DNA from: Dyadobacter jiangsuensis
GTDB taxonomy: Bacteria; Bacteroidota; Bacteroidia; Cytophagales; Spirosomataceae
DNA length: 58,277 nt
Assembly (NCBI RefSeq): GCF_003014695.1
Contig: NZ_PYAS01000026.1
Span: 1-58,277 of the forward strand
Direction: 5' to 3'
Below are positions 54,540 to 58,277 of this stretch, piece by piece (within the stretch, counting starts at the first letter, position 1; every line of letters begins with the position of its first letter). The position numbers and the translations under genes are program-made. Below the pieces are notes generated by a model. It saw nothing but the letters and a program-made list of their open reading frames with translations, was not told the DNA's origin and ran no database searches.

Positions 54540-55193
54540 ATGAACCTACAAACCGAGCAAGCTGCAATAAGTCAATTCCTGCAAACCCATTTTAGCCAAT
54601 TTGACCCGGAGCTGGCCAAAAAGCTTGCCCAACACAGCATCTTGCGGGAATTTGAAAGTGATGAACAGTTAATGCGACCGGGGCAATATTTTAAATCCAC
54701 GATGCTGATCGTGGAGGGAGGTGTAAAGCTATACCGGGAAGACCATGATGGCAATGAGTTTTTTATTTACCAGCTAGGCCCCGGCAATGCCTGCGCATTA
54801 TCAATGATCTGCGCGACAAAAAAAGAACAGAGCCAGATCTCGGCCAGGGCAGTAGAGCCCACCAGAGCAATACTGGTCCCGATCGCATTGATGGATGAGC
54901 TGATGACAGGCTATAAAAGCTGGTACTATTTCGTATTGGAAACCTACCGGTCCCGGTTTGAAGAACTTCTGTTGGTTGTAGACAGTATTGCTTTTAGAAG
55001 CATGGACGAAAGGCTGGAATTTTACCTTAAAAACCAGCAGAAACTCCTGAACAATGATGAGATAGCAATCACCCACCAACAAATTGCAACCGATCTGAAT
55101 TCATCCAGGGAGGTTGTATCCCGCCTGCTAAAAAAGATGGAACAAAGAGGAATGCTCCGGCTTGGCAGAAACACGATCAAAATAATCAAGTGA
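54540..55193 (+). CDS. Crp/Fnr-family regulator of the sulfur module
   Basis: A 217-aa regulator with a cyclic-nucleotide-binding-like domain (LREFESDEQLMRPGQYFKST, MLIVEGGVKLYREDHDGNEF) and a helix-turn-helix (ITHQQIATDLNSSREVVSRL). Cysteines in GNACALSMICATK may sense redox or sulfur species (inference, as seen in other family members). The start at 54540 (MNLQTEQAAISQFLQ) is preferred to the in-frame start at 54390. It stands between a palindromic site and the persulfide oxidation genes, which it likely controls. Confidence 0.9.
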   Translation: MNLQTEQAAISQFLQTHFSQFDPELAKKLAQHSILREFESDEQLMRPGQYFKSTMLIVEGGVKLYREDHDGNEFFIYQLGPGNACALSMICATKKEQSQISARAVEPTRAILVPIALMDELMTGYKSWYYFVLETYRSRFEELLLVVDSIAFRSMDERLEFYLKNQQKLLNNDEIAITHQQIATDLNSSREVVSRLLKKMEQRGMLRLGRNTIKIIK

Positions 55194-55479
55194 GGACAAT
55201 TCGCATCTGTAACCGCAACGGGAAATACCAGCACCGGATCGGCCCTATTTGGGTGACGGCAAAAGCGGGCCGATGTGCAATCACGTGTGTCCAGCGACAT
55301 GTCCAAAGCCCTATACAAACGCTAGAATAGCAAGCTGATTAACAGCACGTTCCAAATCCCAAGATCTATCCGATTTACTTTACCTGGAAATTCCCCCTTA
55401 CGTGACAAATATCACTGACGGGCTCGCCTCCCATTCCGAAATTTGTATCATTCTTTAAGAAAAACAAACAAGGAAGGTT
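55194..55479. promoter_or_regulatory. Leader of the persulfide module with a second Crp/Fnr-type half-palindrome
   Basis: The 286-bp gap contains GTGA-CAAATA-TCAC at 55402-55415, centred 71 bp before the dioxygenase ATG at 55480. It matches the inner core of the palindrome at 54462-54495. A GGAAGG ribosome site lies just before the ATG. A convincing -7 element was not found. Nothing else is visible in the gap. Confidence 0.5.
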
Positions 55480-56901
55480 ATGCGAATCGAACAAATCTAT
55501 ACAGGCTGTCTGGCACAGGGCGCCTATTACATTGAAAGCAACGGTGAGGCAGTAGTTATCGACCCCCTTCGCGAGGTCGAACCGTATATCAAACGGGCCC
55601 AAAAAGACGGGGCAAAAATCAGGTATGTTCTTGAAACGCACTTTCACGCTGATTTTGTCTCCGGCCACATTGACTTGGCTGAAAAAACGGGCGCGCAAAT
55701 CATATTTGGCCCTACCGCCAAGCCGGGATTCCCAGCCCATGTTGCACAGGATGGTGAAGTGCTGAAAGTAGGTAGTGCTACAATCAAAGTGCTGCACACC
55801 CCAGGGCATACGATGGAGAGCACCTGCTTTCTTCTTTCCGATGAAAATGGAAAGGATATCGGGCTTTTTACCGGCGATACTCTATTTATCGGGGATGTCG
55901 GCCGTCCGGATCTGGCGCAAAAGGTCGTGGCAGACCTTACCCAGGATAAACTGGCCCGGCATCTGTACCATTCACTGCGCAACAAGATCATGCCGCTTTC
56001 CGATGATATCATTGTCTATCCGGCCCACGGCGCAGGCAGCGCCTGTGGTAAAAATATGAGCAAAGAGACAACCGATACACTAGGCAATCAGAAACTGTTC
56101 AATTATGCGCTGCGCGCGGATATGACCGAGCAGGAGTTTGTGAAAGAAGTAACTGACGGACTGATGCCTCCGCCTGCATACTTCCCCGAAAACGTAATGA
56201 TGAACATCAAGGGGTACGAAAGCATCGATACGGTACTCGAACGTGGAAACGCAGCGCTCGATCCCGATGCCTTTGAAGCCGCCGCCAATGAAACCGGCGC
56301 GCTACTGCTGGATACCCGTGATGCCGGCGTCTTTGCCCAGGGATTTATACCCAATTCGATCAATATAGGAATTGATGGCAGTTTTGCCCCTTGGGTTGGC
56401 GCGATGATTCCCGATATCAAACAGAAAATACTGTTCATTGCCGACCAGGGCAGAGAAGAAGAGGTCGTAACCAGGCTGGCAAGGGTCGGCTACGATTACA
56501 CAATCGGTCATCTCAAAGGCGGTTTTCAGGCCTGGAAAAAGGCAGGAAAGGAAACAGATCGTATAGAATCGGTAACGGCCATCGAAATGGCCGAGCTTCT
56601 CCAAAAGGACCCTTCCCTGATCGTGCTTGATGTACGCAAGGCAAGTGAGCACTTTTCTGAGCACGTGATCGGCTCGGAAAATATACCGCTGGATTACCTG
56701 AATGACCACCTGGGTGAGATCGGAAAAGATAAAGCGTATCTAGTCCATTGCGCCGGAGGGTACCGTTCGATGATTTTTAACTCCATCCTCAAATCAAGGG
56801 GATACGACAATCTGATTGACGTTCAGGGAGGCTTTAAAGCCATTAAGGAATCAGGACTTCTGCCGGTAAGCAACTACGTATGCCCGAGTACCATGTTGTA
56901 G
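55480..56901 (+). CDS. Metallo-beta-lactamase-rhodanese fusion, CstB-like persulfide dioxygenase
   Basis: A 473-aa enzyme that should oxidise low-molecular-weight persulfides to sulfite with O2 and a non-heme iron. The N-terminal MBL domain (residues 1-240) has the metal motif THFHADFVSGH plus HTPGHT and FTGDTLFIGDVGRPD. A first rhodanese (about 265-355) has ADQGREEE where the active cysteine should be, so it is inactive. The second (about 365-460) has the cysteine in LVHCAGGYRS. This layout, MBL, dead rhodanese, live rhodanese, is the CstB architecture. It is the first gene of the sulfur operon. Confidence 0.9.
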   Translation: MRIEQIYTGCLAQGAYYIESNGEAVVIDPLREVEPYIKRAQKDGAKIRYVLETHFHADFVSGHIDLAEKTGAQIIFGPTAKPGFPAHVAQDGEVLKVGSATIKVLHTPGHTMESTCFLLSDENGKDIGLFTGDTLFIGDVGRPDLAQKVVADLTQDKLARHLYHSLRNKIMPLSDDIIVYPAHGAGSACGKNMSKETTDTLGNQKLFNYALRADMTEQEFVKEVTDGLMPPPAYFPENVMMNIKGYESIDTVLERGNAALDPDAFEAAANETGALLLDTRDAGVFAQGFIPNSINIGIDGSFAPWVGAMIPDIKQKILFIADQGREEEVVTRLARVGYDYTIGHLKGGFQAWKKAGKETDRIESVTAIEMAELLQKDPSLIVLDVRKASEHFSEHVIGSENIPLDYLNDHLGEIGKDKAYLVHCAGGYRSMIFNSILKSRGYDNLIDVQGGFKAIKESGLLPVSNYVCPSTML

Positions 56902-57014
56902 AAGTCAGCCGGGATACCTACCTGTCAGTAAAAACAGATCAAAACAGTTTTGCGGAAACCACCGTCTGCTTCTGATATTGAATCTAATCTTTAACCAGTT
57001 AAACCAACCATTTG

Positions 57015-57218
57015 ATGAAACCAAACTTAGGAAACACGGACAAAATAGTCCGCGTGCTAGTCTTCCTTGGAGCCTTGGTGCTATACTTCATGGAAGTAAC
57101 ATCGGGAGTTTTCGGAATCACGCTGATCGTGATCGGGGCGGTGCTGCTGCTGACCTCATTGCTGAATTATTGCCCATTATATTCCATTCTGGGTATCTCT
57201 ACTAAAAGAAAAAAATAA
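57015..57218 (+). CDS. DUF2892 (YgaP-like) membrane protein
   Basis: A 67-aa protein with two membrane helices and the DUF2892 pattern MKPNLGNTDKIVRVLVFLGA, then LLNYCPLYSILGIST. In YgaP this segment anchors a rhodanese; here it is a separate small protein followed 4 bp later by a soluble rhodanese, so the pair may act as a split YgaP. The methionine at 57015 is favoured over one 3 nt upstream. Confidence 0.85.
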   Translation: MKPNLGNTDKIVRVLVFLGALVLYFMEVTSGVFGITLIVIGAVLLLTSLLNYCPLYSILGISTKRKK

Positions 57219-57222
57219 ACTT

Positions 57223-57528
57223 ATGGGATTCTTGTCATCATTATTCGGATCAAAGAGTTTGGATTACAAAACCCTTGTTCAGCAAGGGGCGCTTGTTGTC
57301 GATGTTCGCTCCACTCAGGAATTTGTGGCAGGGCATATTCCAGGGAGTATTAATATTCCCCTGGATCAGATCAATGCAAAGGCGGATATGCTGCTCAAAA
57401 AAGGCAAACCGGTAATTACATGCTGCCGGAGTGGCGCAAGGAGCGGCATGGCCGAAGGCATGTTGAGATCTGCCGGCATAGACGCCTACAATGGAGGCCC
57501 ATGGGAGAGCCTTAAACAGAAAATCTGA
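57223..57528 (+). CDS. Rhodanese-like sulfurtransferase
   Basis: A 101-aa single-domain rhodanese. LVVDVRSTQEFVAGHIPGSI is the CH2A motif and the active-site loop is CCRSGARSGMAEGML with the catalytic cysteine. It should move sulfane sulfur between thiosulfate or persulfides and acceptors. Four bases separate it from the DUF2892 gene, and its product may dock on that protein. A transporter gene follows within 17 bp. Confidence 0.92.
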   Translation: MGFLSSLFGSKSLDYKTLVQQGALVVDVRSTQEFVAGHIPGSINIPLDQINAKADMLLKKGKPVITCCRSGARSGMAEGMLRSAGIDAYNGGPWESLKQKI

Positions 57529-57544
57529 ACTACGAAACACTGAC

Positions 57545-58108
57545 ATGCTGGAAATAATCAAGCAACCGTGGCCCTGGTATGTTGCAGGGCCACTTATCGG
57601 CCTGACTGTGCCCGCCCTGCTCATTCTCGGCAACAAGTCATTTGGGATATCGTCTTCATTGAGGCATGCCTGCGCCGCGTGCATGCCGGCCAAAATTCCC
57701 TTTTTTCAATATGAATGGAAAAAAGAAACCTGGAACTTGGTATTCGTGCTGGGGATATTTTTGGGAGGAATGGTTGCTTCCCACTTTCTGGACAATCCCG
57801 CACCAATCAAGGTAAATGAAACCCTGGCAAAAGAGCTGGCAGCTTACGGGATAACAGACTTTTCGGCAATGATGCCCCTTGACATTGTGAGCTGGGAAAA
57901 ACTATTCACGGTTTCCGGCCTGATCATGATGGTTGGCGGAGGCTTTCTGGTAGGATTTGGGGCTCGCTACGCCGGAGGATGTACGAGCGGGCATGCCATT
58001 ATGGGGCTGTCGACATTACAATGGCCGTCTCTGGTAGCCACAATCTGTTTTATGATTGGAGGATTTTTGATGGCTAACTGGATATTGCCGATCATTCTCA
58101 GTTTATAA
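57545..58108 (+). CDS. YeeE/YedE-family transporter (sulfur compound uptake)
   Basis: A 187-aa inner-membrane protein with four or five helices and the family signature RYAGGCTSGHAIMGLSTLQW. A cysteine cluster, HACAACMPAK, near residue 40 may carry persulfide intermediates. YeeE transports thiosulfate in E. coli, and the related YedE handles other sulfur or selenium compounds. The ATG at 57545 avoids overlap with the rhodanese gene. Full-length YeeE is about 350 aa, so this is a half-size form. The usual partner half is not visible before the window ends. Confidence 0.85.
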   Translation: MLEIIKQPWPWYVAGPLIGLTVPALLILGNKSFGISSSLRHACAACMPAKIPFFQYEWKKETWNLVFVLGIFLGGMVASHFLDNPAPIKVNETLAKELAAYGITDFSAMMPLDIVSWEKLFTVSGLIMMVGGGFLVGFGARYAGGCTSGHAIMGLSTLQWPSLVATICFMIGGFLMANWILPIILSL

Positions 58109-58109
58109 T

Positions 58110-58149
58110 ATGATAGATGAGCTATAATTATGATAGATGAGCAATTAAG
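58110..58149 (+). repeat. 20-bp tandem duplication around a start codon
   Basis: The 13-mer ATGATAGATGAGC occurs at 58110-58122 and again at 58130-58142, 20 bp apart. The first copy reads as a five-codon frame, ATG ATA GAT GAG CTA TAA, and the second begins the next gene with the same four codons. Either a recent slip duplication or a start-region duplication that gives a mini-upstream frame. Confidence 0.6.
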
Positions 58150-58194
58150 AACACATTGGGAGGAAGTATATAGAACCAAACATGGAAAATTCGG
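58130..58194 (+). pseudogene. Methyltransferase-like gene start interrupted by an insertion
   Basis: The frame MIDEQLRTHWEEVYRTKHGK is typical of the first residues of small SAM-dependent methyltransferases (HWEEVYxTK). After KFGE the frame enters the IS21-like terminal repeats and stops at 58220-58222. The insertion lies 22-23 codons into the gene. The rest of the gene should be found on the far side of the element, outside the window. Family assignment rests on about 20 residues. Confidence 0.5.
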
Positions 58195-58277
58195 TGAAAT
58201 TGACCACCCCGTTTCAGTTTAAACTGACCACCTGTTCCGGGCGAAATTGACCACCCCGTTTCGGAGCAAATTGACCA
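58195..58277. mobile_element. End of a second IS21-like insertion element
   Basis: Four units of AAATTGACCACCCCGTTTC start at 58197, 58221, 58244 and 58268, the last cut by the window edge, so the period is 24, 23, 24 nt. The first and third copies are identical and the second is diverged. The spacing matches that at the left edge, but the repeat sequence is different, so the two edges belong to different elements. The element body lies to the right. Confidence 0.6.

Noticed and set aside
58110..58142. Target-site duplication of the right insertion
   Set aside because: Both 13-bp copies lie on the same side of the element and are 20 bp apart, so they cannot be its flanking duplication.
1..58277. 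CRISPR array, tRNA, rRNA or replication origin
   Set aside because: No evenly spaced direct repeats with unique spacers, no cloverleaf-like sequence and no origin boxes were seen; the only tandem repeats are the IS21-like ends.

Overview
The window reads as a chromosomal segment of a Bacteroidota bacterium, most likely a soil or plant-associated Cytophagales member such as Dyadobacter or a relative (inference). The reasons are three SusC/SusD outer-membrane pairs, two of them led by an ECF sigma factor and a FecR-type anti-sigma factor, two LytS/LytT-type systems, and promoters that fit the Bacteroidota pattern TTTG-N17-19-TAnnTTTG. No rRNA, tRNA or CRISPR array was seen.

Layout. 1-95: end of an IS21-like element. 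93-7590 (minus): first Sus-type uptake locus (sigma, FecR, SusC, SusD) with terminators at 408-448 and 5706-5725. 7600-9093: decayed stretch with two truncated genes, a GNAT acetyltransferase and a frameshifted trehalose-phosphate phosphatase, pointing away from each other from one breakpoint. 9071-11801 (minus): 7TMR-DISM histidine kinase and LytTR regulator. 11997-14048: OmpA-family protein and lipoprotein. 14025-18359: AgcS symporter, NhaA antiporter and DUF389 membrane protein. 18525-19117: a stand-alone degenerate receiver, then a promoter and terminator enclosing a candidate small RNA of about 170 nt. 19433-19992: membrane protein with an XRE regulator. 20220-25083: GbsR/MarR regulator with a complete TolC-MFP-FtsX-ATPase exporter. 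25225-33545 (minus): second Sus-type locus (sigma, FecR, SusC, SusD, BNR_4 secreted protein). 33769-35023: divergent Crp/Fnr regulator and SnoaL-like protein. 35959-41485: third SusC/SusD pair plus a lipoprotein, without sigma or FecR. 41581-43181: MarR regulator divergent from two membrane proteins, with a palindrome inside the promoter. 43190-46620: accessory stretch with ACR3, RhuM-like, IS3 OrfA and serine recombinase remnants around a few intact small genes. 46623-50500: truncated RND efflux operon abutting a truncated histidine kinase. 50645-54400: small membrane protein, LytS/LytT pair, Spy-like protein and serine hydrolase. 54462-58108: sulfide/persulfide module (Crp/Fnr regulator, metallo-beta-lactamase-rhodanese fusion, DUF2892 protein, rhodanese, YeeE transporter). 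58130-58277: methyltransferase-like gene start interrupted by a second IS21-like end.

How the genes work together. The Sus loci are built to sense and import three different nutrients, and only the second has a candidate glycan-degrading enzyme in the window. The sulfur module should oxidise persulfides and move reduced sulfur compounds. Its regulator has a perfect 34-bp palindrome with a TGTGA-N6-TCACA core in front of its own gene, and a shorter match lies in front of the dioxygenase, so a small autoregulated regulon is likely. The most novel items are the candidate small RNA, the Crp/Fnr sulfur circuit, the three other regulator-linked palindromes, and two sharp breakpoints at which oppositely oriented genes are cut.
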